Assembly (NCBI GenBank): GCA_964244065.1
Contig: CAXTHH010000003.1
Location: 186,001-250,000, forward strand
Direction of reading: 5' to 3'
DNA length: 64,000 nucleotides
From: JASLDZ01 sp964244065
Lineage (GTDB): Bacteria > Pseudomonadota > Alphaproteobacteria > Caulobacterales > Caulobacteraceae
In this document: piece by piece, positions 17,099 through 25,031 of the stretch
Layout: each line of letters starts with the position of its first letter
Position numbering within the stretch: position 1 is the first letter of the stretch
Program-made: the position numbers and the translations under genes
Notes under the pieces: generated by a model
Database searches by the model: none
Seen by the model: only the letters and a program-made list of their open reading frames with translations
What the model was told of the DNA's origin: nothing

Positions 17099-18849
17099 TT
17101 GATCTTCACCAACGGGCCGGAGATGCTGACGCCCACCGGCGAGATGGAGATGGAGCTGCCGCCCACCTTGATCGTGATCGAGGTCGAGGAGCTGATGGTC
17201 AGCGGCGCGGTGCTGTCGATCTCGCCCGTGCCGGTGGATTTCAGCGACATCGAGCCGGTCGCCTTCACCGAATAGCTGCCGGTGGTCATGATCTTGTAGT
17301 TGCCCGTGACGTCCGTGCTGCGGTTGCCGCCGACGGAGACGTCCTCGTCCTTCTTGGTCTCGCGGCGGAAGTTGCGGCCGGCGAAGGTGTAGATCTCCTC
17401 CGCGCCCGACTTGTCGTCGAACACGAACGCCTGGATCACCGATCCCGTCGGATGCGTCTCCGTGCGCCAGCCCGACTTATGCAGCTCGGCCGGCACCGGG
17501 AAGGGATGCTTGTTGTCGCCATTGTAGATGCAGCCGGTCACGATCGGCCGGTCGGGATCGCCCTCCAGAAAGTCGATCAGCACCTCCATGCCCACGCGCG
17601 GGATCCACTGCGCGCCGATCCTGTCGCCCGCCCACTGCTGGGCCACGCGCAGCCAGCAGGTGGAGGCGCCCCGGTCGTCCCAGTGGAAGCGCACCTTGAT
17701 GCGGCCGAAGCCGTCCGGGTCACGCTGGTCGACCACCACGCCCGTCTGGGGCCCGCGCACGGCCGCGGGGGGCGTCACGGGCGGGGGACGATAGGCGCGC
17801 TGGCTTGGCGTGGCGGTGAACTGCTGCTGGTAGCTGGGCTCGCCCTCCTCCAGCCCCGGGGGGTCCCAGGCGGCGTGCACCACCGAGCGCACGGCGATGC
17901 GGCGCTCCCGGGCCGTCAGGCGCGGATCGTCGATCTCATAGCGGGCGCCCGGGGTGAAGTTCACGTAGGAGCCGACACCCTCGAGCGTGACGGCGCTCGC
18001 CTCCGCCTCCTCCATGGCCAGCTTGGAGCGGCGGCTGACCTCCGCGGCGGTGGGGACGCCCGCCGGCCAGTCGCGGACGGAGGCGGCCTTGTCGCCGTGC
18101 GGCAGGCTGGTGGGCGTACGGGTGTTGAGCGCGGTGCGCGGCGTCTTGAAGTCGTAGTCGCGTGCGATCCAGCCGCCGGGCGCCGCCGCGTAGGAGGTCT
18201 CGATCTGCTCCAGCCCGCGCAGCAGGTGGTCGCGGCGGAAGGAGAGCTTGAAGGGTTCTCCGTCGAAGTAGCCCGAGGGATCGTCGGCCAGGTACATCTT
18301 GTGCTTGAACTGGCCCGCGCCCTCGTCATAACGAAAGTAATAGAAGACGCCTTCGCGCTCCATCAGCCGGCTGATGAAGTCGAAGTCGCTCTCCATGTAC
18401 TGGACGCAGTACTCTCGCTTCGGATGGGTGTTTCGGATCTTGCTGTCGTCGAAGACGACGCCGTGCTCGCGCAGGACTTCGGCTATGATCTGCTTGGCTG
18501 TCTTCTCGACGAAGATGCGATTGTCGCGCTTCAGGCGCAGCTTGTACAGGGTCGGGGCGATGTCGAGCACGAACTCGACGTACTGCCCCTTCTGGTAGGC
18601 GTGCTCGAACCGCACGCACTGGCCGTTGACCTTGCGCTGGACGTTGTCGGACAGACCCATCACAAAGCTGACGGAGGCGCCGATCCAGGTCGCGGCGTCC
18701 GGGATGTCGCCGTTCGAACGCAGCGTCATCCGGAACTCGTAGGGCTGGGACAGCATCTCGCGACCGTCCACCCGGAACAGGTGGTACTCCGCCGTGCGGC
18801 CCGGACTTTCGAGCAGCTTTAAGAAGTTGTTCTGATCGCGACCGGCCAC
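17095..18849 (-). CDS. vgrG: T6SS spike protein VgrG (TssI)
   Basis: This 584 aa spike protein has the gp27-like N-terminal region (about 1-370; AEYHLFRVDGREMLSQPYEF, SDFDFISRLMEREGVFYYFR) and the gp5-like OB fold (DQRDPDGFGRIKVRFHWD). The needle follows (GSYSVKATGSMSLKSTGTGEI). It stops soon after the needle, so no C-terminal effector domain is fused. The start is GTG with TGAGGGAG upstream. It lies 112 bp after hcp in a GC-rich gap that could form hairpins. Confidence 0.96.
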   Translation of the reverse strand: MAGRDQNNFLKLLESPGRTAEYHLFRVDGREMLSQPYEFRMTLRSNGDIPDAATWIGASVSFVMGLSDNVQRKVNGQCVRFEHAYQKGQYVEFVLDIAPTLYKLRLKRDNRIFVEKTAKQIIAEVLREHGVVFDDSKIRNTHPKREYCVQYMESDFDFISRLMEREGVFYYFRYDEGAGQFKHKMYLADDPSGYFDGEPFKLSFRRDHLLRGLEQIETSYAAAPGGWIARDYDFKTPRTALNTRTPTSLPHGDKAASVRDWPAGVPTAAEVSRRSKLAMEEAEASAVTLEGVGSYVNFTPGARYEIDDPRLTARERRIAVRSVVHAAWDPPGLEEGEPSYQQQFTATPSQRAYRPPPVTPPAAVRGPQTGVVVDQRDPDGFGRIKVRFHWDDRGASTCWLRVAQQWAGDRIGAQWIPRVGMEVLIDFLEGDPDRPIVTGCIYNGDNKHPFPVPAELHKSGWRTETHPTGSVIQAFVFDDKSGAEEIYTFAGRNFRRETKKDEDVSVGGNRSTDVTGNYKIMTTGSYSVKATGSMSLKSTGTGEIDSTAPLTISSSTSITIKVGGSSISISPVGVSISGPLVKIN

Positions 18850-18961
18850 GGCGCTCCCTCAGGCGGGCGGGCGCGCCCCGTCCCGCCGCCAGTCGGGGCG
18901 AGGCGCGCAGTGCGCCCCGCCCCCTTCCGGGGACCCGGGTGTCGCGTCCCGGAGCGACGTA

Positions 18962-19450
18962 TCAGGCTGTGCCGGTGATGAAGTCGAAGGCGCCGCGCTG
19001 GGCCGCCTGCGGGCTGCCCGTGGCGTCCTTCGTGAACTGGCTGATCTCCACCTTGGAGAAGTTCAGCGACAGGTTCTCCATCGGCTCGTGCTGACCCTGC
19101 GATCCGCCCGTGCTGAAGGACGAGCAGATGGCGTTGGTCATCTTGTATTCCATGTACTTCTCTTCCGCGCCCGCCTTGCTGAGCGTGGTGATCGTCAGTA
19201 CGGCGTTCGGGATCACCGCACCGCCCATGGAGTCCAGCATCAGCTTACCGCTGGTCTTGTCCTGCTTCTTCACGAGGTGCAGGTCGCCCGGCGTGACCTT
19301 GCCGGCCGAGAGGCGGTTGCTCGAGGAGCCGACCGTCGTCTGCACGGGAACGGAGAAGCCCCAGCTGTAGGACTCCACCTCGATGCAGCCGGTGTAGCCC
19401 GTCTTTGTGACGTTGCCTTCAAAACCGTCGAGTTTCAGGTAGGCGGACAT
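18962..19450 (-). CDS. hcp: T6SS tube protein Hcp (TssD)
   Basis: This 162 aa protein forms the hexameric rings of the inner T6SS tube. Typical Hcp features are the short N-terminus MSAYLKLDGFEGNVTKTGY, the SYSWGFSVP strand, LHLVKKQDKTSGKL and the late ENLSLNFSKVEI segment. AAGGAAG just upstream of the ATG is the strongest ribosome binding site in the cluster, consistent with the high expression Hcp needs. A long inverted repeat occupies the space between hcp and clpV. Confidence 0.97.
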   Translation of the reverse strand: MSAYLKLDGFEGNVTKTGYTGCIEVESYSWGFSVPVQTTVGSSSNRLSAGKVTPGDLHLVKKQDKTSGKLMLDSMGGAVIPNAVLTITTLSKAGAEEKYMEYKMTNAICSSFSTGGSQGQHEPMENLSLNFSKVEISQFTKDATGSPQAAQRGAFDFITGTA

Positions 19451-19469
19451 GCTTTCTTCCTTCTCTGAC

Positions 19470-19535
19470 GCGCGGCGCGCGACGTTGACAACGCGGTGGA
19501 CACGCTCGGGATCATGCGACGTTCGCGCGCCGCGC
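19470..19535. promoter_or_regulatory. 13-bp inverted repeat between clpV and hcp
   Basis: The arms GCGCGGCGCGCGA (19470-19482) and TCGCGCGCCGCGC (19523-19535) are perfect complements separated by 40 bp. The repeat fills most of the gap between the clpV stop and the hcp start. It could be an mRNA processing or attenuation hairpin that uncouples hcp levels from the upstream genes. No T-run follows, so it is not a textbook terminator. Confidence 0.5.
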
Positions 19536-19549
19536 GAAGGACGGAATGA

Positions 19550-22159
19550 TCACTCGAACGCATAGACGAACTCTCGGCCTGCGTCGACATCCAGGCGCAC
19601 GGATGCGACCTCCTGACGGTCGCTCAAGCGTTGCAGCAGCTGCACCGCCAGCTCCGGCGTCACCGACTGGTTGATGACGTTCTCGATATTCCGCGCCCCG
19701 CTCTGGCTTTCGGTGCAGCGCGAGGCGATCTCGTCGGCCACCGCGGGCGTCCAGCCGAAGTCGGCGTTGTAGCTCGACCGCACGCGCTTGCGCACGCGAT
19801 CCAGGCTGATCTCCACGATTTCGCGGATGATCTCGGGCGAGAGGGGGAAGTACGGCACGACGGTGGTGCGGCCCAGGAACGCCGGCTTGAACGTCTTGAG
19901 CAGGTCGGGCCGCAGGGCCTCGCTCAGACCGTCGGTGTCCGGCATGGTCTCGGGATCCGCGCACAGCTTCTCGATGGTGTCGGTGCCGGCGTTCGAGGTC
20001 ATGATGATCATGGTGTTCTTGAAATCGATGTCGCGGCCCTGTCCGTCCTTCAGATTTCCCTTGTCGAACACCTGATAGAAGACGTCCTGCACGCCGGGGT
20101 GCGCCTTCTCCATCTCGTCGAGCAGCACCACGCTGAAGGGCTTGCGGCGCACCGCCTCCGTCAGCACTCCGCCCTCGCCGTAGCCGACGTAGCCGGGGGG
20201 CGAGCCCAGGAGCATCGAGACCTTATGCTCCTCCTTGAACTCGCTCATGTTGATCACGGTCATGCTCTGCGGGCCGCCGTAGACCAGGTCGGCCAGGGTC
20301 AGCGCCGTCTCCGTCTTGCCGACGCCCGAGGTGCCGCACATCAGGAACACGCCCAGCGGCTTGCGCGGATCGGTCAGCCCCGCCCGCGCCGAGCGCATCG
20401 CCTTGGCGATGGCCGCCAGCGCCTGCGGCTGCCCGCGGATGCGCTCGCCCATCGTCTGCTCGAGGTTGAGCACGCTCTTGATCTCGTTGGAGACCATCCG
20501 GCCGACCGGGATGCCCGTCCAGGTGGCCACCACGTCGGCCACCGCCTGGCGGTCGACCACGTCGAACATGAGCGGGGTCTCGCCCTGCGCGGCCTCCAGC
20601 TCGGCGCGCGCCGCCTTGAGCCGATCGCGCACTTCCCCGTGAACGGCCTCGTCGCCGGAAGCGTGGGCGGCCTCGACCTCGCGCCGGAGCTCGCCAAGCT
20701 GGTTGACGAGCTCGCGCTCGCGCGCCCAGCGCGCGTCGAGCGCAGCCAGCTCGGCCTCGGCGTCGGCCTTCTCGGCGGCGCGGGCCTCCAGCGTGGCGGC
20801 GTGCTCGGCCCCGCCCGCCTGCTCGCGGCCGAGGATGCGGAGCTCGACCTCCAGCTGGTCGATCCGACGCCGCGCGTCCTCCACGGCGGCGGGCGTGGCC
20901 GCGCGGCTGACGCCTACGCGCGCGCAGGCGGTGTCGAGAAGGCTCACCGACTTGTCGGGCAGCTGGCGGCCGGCGATGTAGCGGTGCGACAGGCGCACGC
21001 TGGCCTCCACCGCCTCGTCCAGGATGCGCACGCCGTGGTGGCGCTCCAGCGTGTCGACGACCCCGCGCATCATCAGGATGGCCGAGGCCTCGGACGGCTC
21101 TTCCACCTTCACCACCTGGAAGCGGCGGGTCAGGGCGGGGTCCTTCTCGAAGTACTTCTTGTACTCGGCCCAGGTGGTGGCCGCGACGGTGCGCAGCTCG
21201 CCGCGCGCCAGCGCCGGCTTGAGCAGGTTGGCGGCGTCGCCCTGCCCTTCGGAGCCGCCCGCGCCGATCAGCGTGTGCGCCTCGTCGATGAACAGGATGA
21301 TGGGCGTGGGCGAGCGCTTCACCTCCTCGATCACGCCCTTGAGGCGGTTCTCGAACTCGCCCTTCACGCCCGCGCCCGCCTGCAGCAGGCCGAGGTCCAG
21401 CGTCATCAGCCGCACGGTCTTCAGCGCCTCGGGCACGTCGCCCGCGGCGATGCGCAGGGCGAAACCCTCCACCACCGCGGTCTTGCCGACCCCGGCCTCG
21501 CCCGTGAGGATGGGGTTGTTCTGGCGGCGGCGGGTCAGGATGTCGACCATCTGCCGGATCTCGGGATCGCGGCCGAGCACCGGGTCCAGCTCGCCGGCGC
21601 GGGCGCGGGCCGTGAGGTCGATGCAGAACTTGGCCAGCGACTGCCCCTGGCCGCCGGGCCCGGGCGCCGGGACGCCCCCCGAGGCGGGCGCCTCGCGCGA
21701 TCCGGAGGTGATCGAGTCCAGGTCGTTCGTCAGCGCGTCCACCGGGATGCGCATCAGCTGGCTGGAGCTCTCCCGCGCGATCGGCGCCAGGTCGTCGTTG
21801 TTGAGCAGCGCCAGGAGGACGTGACCGGAGCGCACCGTGGCCGCCCCGTGCTGCAGGCTGGCCAGGAGCCACGCCTCACGCGTCAGCTTGACCAGGTTGG
21901 GCGACAGGGCGGGCGAGCGGCCGTTACCCGTCTTCATCCGGTCGAGCGTGCGGTTCAGCTCGGCCTGCATGCGCCCGACGTCCACGTCGTAGTGCTTGAG
22001 GATGATCGCCACATCGCCGTCGACCGGCTCGGCCAGCTTGTACAGCCAGTGCTCGATCTCGACGTTGTAGTGCGTGCGCGACAGCGTCAGCCCGGCCGCC
22101 GCCTCCAGCGCCTCGCGGCACAGCGGGTCCAGCCGCGAGATCAGAGCCCTCAGATCCAT
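19550..22159 (-). CDS. tssH: T6SS sheath-recycling ATPase ClpV (TssH)
   Basis: This 869 aa AAA+ unfoldase disassembles contracted TssB/TssC sheaths. A Clp-N double repeat (about 1-160) is followed by the first ATPase domain with GEAGVGKTA (about 214-222). A coiled-coil middle region and the second domain with GTSGVGKTE (about 606-614) come next, and the ClpB-type C-terminal domain closes the protein. The ATG at 22159 (DLRALISRLDPLCREALE) is preferred over one four codons upstream because ClpV N-termini begin near this point. Confidence 0.95.
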   Translation of the reverse strand: MDLRALISRLDPLCREALEAAAGLTLSRTHYNVEIEHWLYKLAEPVDGDVAIILKHYDVDVGRMQAELNRTLDRMKTGNGRSPALSPNLVKLTREAWLLASLQHGAATVRSGHVLLALLNNDDLAPIARESSSQLMRIPVDALTNDLDSITSGSREAPASGGVPAPGPGGQGQSLAKFCIDLTARARAGELDPVLGRDPEIRQMVDILTRRRQNNPILTGEAGVGKTAVVEGFALRIAAGDVPEALKTVRLMTLDLGLLQAGAGVKGEFENRLKGVIEEVKRSPTPIILFIDEAHTLIGAGGSEGQGDAANLLKPALARGELRTVAATTWAEYKKYFEKDPALTRRFQVVKVEEPSEASAILMMRGVVDTLERHHGVRILDEAVEASVRLSHRYIAGRQLPDKSVSLLDTACARVGVSRAATPAAVEDARRRIDQLEVELRILGREQAGGAEHAATLEARAAEKADAEAELAALDARWARERELVNQLGELRREVEAAHASGDEAVHGEVRDRLKAARAELEAAQGETPLMFDVVDRQAVADVVATWTGIPVGRMVSNEIKSVLNLEQTMGERIRGQPQALAAIAKAMRSARAGLTDPRKPLGVFLMCGTSGVGKTETALTLADLVYGGPQSMTVINMSEFKEEHKVSMLLGSPPGYVGYGEGGVLTEAVRRKPFSVVLLDEMEKAHPGVQDVFYQVFDKGNLKDGQGRDIDFKNTMIIMTSNAGTDTIEKLCADPETMPDTDGLSEALRPDLLKTFKPAFLGRTTVVPYFPLSPEIIREIVEISLDRVRKRVRSSYNADFGWTPAVADEIASRCTESQSGARNIENVINQSVTPELAVQLLQRLSDRQEVASVRLDVDAGREFVYAFE

Positions 22160-22249
22160 TCGCCCCTCCACCCGGCGAGGGGCGCGCGGCGCGCGCGGGC
22201 GCGGTCGCGTCCGCCGCAGCGAACGTCGCGCAGTCCCCCCCAGGACCGG

Positions 22250-22537
22250 TCAGGCGTCATCTTGCGAGCGATCTCCCCGGCGATCAACGGCCACGCTCGC
22301 GACCGCCCTCATGTCCAAAGGCGGAGGCGCGCGGGATAACGGGTCAACCCTGCCGCAGATGCGTGAAACGCGTGCGACGATAGACTGAGCGCGCCGGTTC
22401 AGCCGCAGCGCCTGGACGCGGCGAACCTGCGCCTCATCGCCGGCCAGCCTTATGCCGACATGCGTCTCCGTCTGCAGGGTGAGCTCGCGCGCCTCCAATT
22501 CGAACACGAGCGTATCGGTCTCCTGCGACCCCGCCAT
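22250..22537 (-). CDS. Hypothetical small protein between effector array and clpV
   Basis: This 95 aa ORF is not recognised. The first 60 residues look protein-like, with alternating charged and hydrophobic residues (TLVFELEARELTLQTETHVGIRL), while the tail is Arg/Pro-rich and less convincing. A G-rich stretch precedes the ATG. It may be a genuine small gene, or the last trace of a module from the neighbouring immunity array. It is included because nothing else explains the segment. Confidence 0.35.
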   Translation of the reverse strand: MAGSQETDTLVFELEARELTLQTETHVGIRLAGDEAQVRRVQALRLNRRAQSIVARVSRICGRVDPLSRAPPPLDMRAVASVAVDRRGDRSQDDA

Positions 22538-22648
22538 GACCCAGCCCCCGCCGCACGGCCGCGCGCAGGCCGCAGCGAGGGCCGACCTGGCCCGGCGCCG
22601 GACCTCCGGGTGATACTCAAGCCCGAGGATGACGAAGATGGCCCGACC

Positions 22649-23059
22649 TCAATCCTGCTGAGGTCGATTGAACAGGATGACTTTAAGGCCGGTCTTGTAG
22701 TCGCGCACCGCCTCTACGATCAGATCGGCGGTGCGGAAGCTCGTCTCGCCGAACAGTCGCTCGAGCAGCAGGAGGTGGGCGGCTCGCCGGCGACGCTCGT
22801 CCGCCTCATGGTCTTCCAACGACGCAGAGTCGTCGGGAAGGGATAACCAGAAGTATCCACTACGGAGCAGTCCGCTATCGAAGTGCAAAGCTGACGTTCA
22901 GATCACCTGACTTTGTTGTCAGGAGCTGCCTCTACCGTCCCCGACATCCTCCTGTTTTGCGCCGCTGACACAAGACGCCACCGCGTCGGTAGACGACTCA
23001 AACGTGAACGGAGAGCCATCCAGAAGGAAACTCAAGCTCAGCCTATCAAAGGCCAGCAT
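22649..23059 (-). pseudogene. Remnants of an immunity-like gene in several frames
   Basis: Two open pieces lie head to tail. The upstream piece (22919-23059, 46 codons from ATG) encodes MLAFDRLSLSFLLDGSPFTF and continues to a TGA. The downstream piece (22649-22888, TTG start) encodes an 79 aa stretch with SGYFWLSLPDDSASLEDHE and ends ILFNRPQQD. Between them a third frame reads SGDLNVSFALR. All three pieces look protein-like in composition, so they may descend from one gene broken by at least two frameshifts. Alternatively the 79 aa ORF is a separate small gene. The function is unknown; the setting suggests an orphan immunity protein. Confidence 0.45.
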
Positions 23060-23078
23060 AGACGTATCCGCGCATGGT

Positions 23079-23342
23079 TCAGAGCGGCCGCACCTGATCT
23101 AGGAACGCGTAGACCTCGGCGCAGTAGGCCGGATCCACCGCCTCCAGCTCGCGCACGCAGAGCAGGCCGAGTTGCTGGCTCTCGTAGGCTTGTGCGCCGA
23201 GCCTGCCATCGGAGCCCAGGTCTTCCCGCAGCCGCCTTACCTCGACTAGCGCGCGCTCGAACACGCGATCACCGGGGTGCTCGCCGAGACGGGCGCTTGT
23301 CAGCGCCTGTAGCCGCGCGCCCGTCTCCTCCTTCGCCTCCAT
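23079..23342 (-). CDS. Hypothetical small acidic protein, possible orphan immunity protein
   Basis: This 87 aa protein is mostly helical and acidic (MEAKEETGARLQALTSARL, then ESQQLGLLCVRELEAVDP). The ATG at 23342 follows a strong GAGGGGGC ribosome binding site and is preferred to a TTG four codons upstream. No family is recognised. Its size, acidity and place among other toxin-immunity pieces suggest an immunity protein that has lost its toxin. That function is an inference from context. Confidence 0.6.
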   Translation of the reverse strand: MEAKEETGARLQALTSARLGEHPGDRVFERALVEVRRLREDLGSDGRLGAQAYESQQLGLLCVRELEAVDPAYCAEVYAFLDQVRPL

Positions 23343-23401
23343 GCCCCCTCGCAACTCAAAAGATGTTCGATCGGGACCGAGGCCTGTGCGTGCGGCGCTG
23401 T

Positions 23402-23518
23402 GCCCCTAGTGAACGGAGCAACGAGGTGAGCCACCGCGGCCGATTGTTGAGCCGCCTAGTCGCCGCCTACGTCGATGACCCTAAGCGAACGGAGCGAGGA
23501 GGCGCGCCACCACGGCCG
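23402..23518. repeat. Degenerate 41-bp direct repeat
   Basis: The segments 23402-23442 and 23478-23518 match at about 32 of 41 positions (shared cores GAACGGAGC and GCCACC-CGGCCG). The second copy encodes the C-terminus of the 120 aa gene ending at 23456. The first copy lies just beyond that stop and, read in the same direction, gives RWLTSLLRSL against WWRASSLRSL. It therefore looks like the tail of a second, lost copy of the same gene. Confidence 0.6.
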
Positions 23519-23818
23519 CACTGCCGCATGGGCAGCCGCCAGCTCCGGGAAGCGGTCGAAAAGAAGGCCGTAGTCCTCCAGCACCGAACCCGGCGGACTT
23601 AGACCCGCCAAGGCTAGCACGCGCGCGTCATCGTCTTCGGCCCGCAAAAGCCGATCCATGTTGCGATCGAGCAGCTCGAGCACGTAGTCCACATTGGCTG
23701 GGTCGGGCGTCCAGCCTGCGATGGGTTCGCGCAAGCGAGGCGACGCACGCGCGGCTAGTAGCGCTTCACGCTCGTTGCTCACGGCGGCCTCTACAGCTTG
23801 CACGTCCGAGAGGCTCAT
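23456..23818 (-). CDS. Hypothetical protein, probable orphan immunity protein
   Basis: This 120 aa acidic, helical protein (SLSDVQAVEAAVSNEREALL, DYVLELLDRNMDRLL, VLEDYGLLFDRFPELAAAH) is of unknown family. The same frame upstream of the ATG is also protein-like. It can be followed back to a GTG at 23959, right behind the preceding gene's stop, with a single in-frame TAG (about 23906-23904) interrupting it. The annotated ATG may therefore be the remaining start of a longer gene damaged by an amber mutation. GGACGAGGG precedes the ATG. Confidence 0.55.
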   Translation of the reverse strand: MSLSDVQAVEAAVSNEREALLAARASPRLREPIAGWTPDPANVDYVLELLDRNMDRLLRAEDDDARVLALAGLSPPGSVLEDYGLLFDRFPELAAAHAAVRPWWRASSLRSLRVIDVGGD

Positions 23819-23961
23819 CCCTCGTCCAGACAGGGCTTCGAGGGGTATGGCCGTCCGGCCTGAGCAAGCCAGGACGACCCTGGGCTCCCAAGCCTGAGGC
23901 CCCTAGACGGGCGCGCCGGATTCGGACGTTCGGGCATTCTTTCTGGGCTTAGCGGCCACAA

Positions 23962-24220
23962 TCAAACTGGCGATTTAAATTCGCCTTCCCCATACGCGGT
24001 TGCACTTCTGCAGACGCGTTGAAGGAAATCGCTCACGGCAGCGCTTTCCTCTGTAAACCGGAATTCTGCTCCTCGGGCGTTCCGTTCATAATAGAAGACG
24101 ACCCACCCCCGGCCTCTTTAGGGATGCCATACTGATCATCACCGCAGGTCCATTCAGATTGTAGGCCCAGACAGGCACCTGGGATTCGACAAGCCAGCAA
24201 ACGGCCTCTGCGTAAGTCAA
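23962..24220 (-). pseudogene. Frameshifted copy of an immunity-like gene (copy A')
   Basis: Three consecutive frames join into one protein-like sequence. TYAEAVCWLVESQVPVWAYN then NGP is followed, after a shift near 24145, by CGDDQYGIPKEAG. After a second shift in the G-run at 24102-24110 comes GWVVFYYERNARGAEF and then SDFLQRVCRSATAYGEG to a TGA. This order of segments matches the gene at 24790-25031 (LTWLRQAGVPEWLYTLSGP, CGDEQNG, WVVFFCEQNE, AEFLVRVSKVAAEYAGE). The two are therefore paralogues, and this one is broken in two places. Sequencing error in the G-run cannot be excluded. It is AT-richer than the T6SS genes. Confidence 0.7.
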
Positions 24221-24246
24221 TCCTCTCACAGCTTAGCGTAGAGGGG

Positions 24247-24513
24247 CTATACAGGCGTTCCCCGATTCCACCCCGGCTCGATAATAAGACGTTCATCCTC
24301 AAGCCGCTCCCGGCATCTTTCCGCAAACGCTCTGCGCGCTCCCGGGCTTGATAGAAAGCTCGCTTTCTCCTGGATCGATATGGCATAGTATTCTATGTAA
24401 TCTATAGCACCTATAGTCACGGGAATGTAAATATCGTCTACATTTGTCTCTGTATCTCGCCTCAAGAAAAGAAGTCCCTCCCTATCCATCAGATCATTGA
24501 CAAATCGCGTCAT
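24247..24513 (-). CDS. Probable immunity protein of displaced toxin tip B
   Basis: This 88 aa protein is of unknown family, with an aromatic-rich core (IPVTIGAIDYIEYYAISIQ) and a charged helical C-terminal part (FAERCRERLEDERLIIEPGW). Its ATG overlaps the stop of the toxin-tip ORF as ATGA, the same arrangement as the intact effector and its immunity gene. Composition is clearly less GC-rich than the flanking T6SS genes, which suggests recent acquisition. The cognate relationship with tip B is inferred from the overlap. Confidence 0.65.
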   Translation of the reverse strand: MTRFVNDLMDREGLLFLRRDTETNVDDIYIPVTIGAIDYIEYYAISIQEKASFLSSPGARRAFAERCRERLEDERLIIEPGWNRGTPV

Positions 24514-24833
24514 CTGCCACCTCCGATCGGTGTGATCCTCAAGAGGTGATCAGGAACTTTAGAACCATCTATGACAGCCTCCGCAACGCCTGAGGGAAGC
24601 TTGCCTCCGGCAAGCCATTGCGAATTAGCGCCCGCTTCGTTCCCAGACGGCATTCGCAAGCCGAATGCCTTCGGATTAGGGATGTCGACACGCACAAGTT
24701 CGCCGCTTTGGAGGGCGCCACGAGGAAGCCCGAGGGTCCGTTCAGCCGCTGCAGGGTCTCGCGCCAGCTCGAACACGAGTGTTGCTGGCTCACGAGAGTG
24801 TAGCCAGCGTTTCGCCTGCGTACTCGGCAGCAA
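24510..24833 (-). pseudogene. Displaced toxin C-terminal tip B (no N-terminal domain)
   Basis: The ORF can start at a TTG (24833), but its first 16 codons overlap the end of the preceding frameshifted gene. The protein-like part begins at about 24786 with TLVFELARDPAAAERTLGL, followed by ELVRVDIPNPKAF and MPSGNEAGANSQWLAGGKL. It has no delivery domain, no transmembrane segment and no convincing ribosome binding site. It directly overlaps a small immunity-like gene. This is the structure of an orphan polymorphic-toxin tip, which becomes functional only if recombined onto an effector N-terminus. The catalytic family is not recognised. Confidence 0.6.
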
Positions 24834-25031
24834 CTTTGCTTACTCGCACCAGAAACTCAGCTGTCGCTTCCTCTTCTCTGTACGTTCGTTTTGTTCGCAG
24901 AAGAACACCACCCATTGATTTTGCTCGTAGCGGCTGCCGTTCTGTTCATCACCGCAAGGTCCTGACAGTGTATAAAGCCACTCGGGAACCCCTGCTTGCC
25001 TCAACCAGGTGAGTGCGTCGTCCAAGGTCAC
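24790..25031 (-). pseudogene. Immunity-like gene, copy A, with one frameshift
   Basis: The gene starts with GTG at 25031, overlapping the stop of toxin tip A as GTGA. The first frame encodes 63 residues (DALTWLRQAGVPEWLYTLSG, WVVFFCEQNE) and stops at 24840. Shifting frame between about 24892 and 24873, near an AAAA run, continues as REEEATAEFLVRVSKVAAEY to a TGA at 24790. That continuation matches the end of the paralogue at 23962-24220, which shows that it belongs to the same gene. It may be a decaying gene or a sequencing error in the A-run. Confidence 0.68.

Noticed and set aside
19631..22339. 902-codon open frame on the plus strand opposite clpV
   Set aside because: It has Arg/His/Gln-rich shadow composition and no domain; clpV on the other strand is certain.
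22913..23602. 229-codon plus-strand frame across the immunity array
   Set aside because: It is extremely Arg/Pro-rich and lies opposite better-supported small genes with ribosome binding sites.
24033..24386. 117-codon minus-strand frame read as a gene of its own
   Set aside because: Its first half overlaps the immunity gene at 24247-24513 in another frame. Only its middle (CGDDQYG...) belongs to the frameshifted copy A'.
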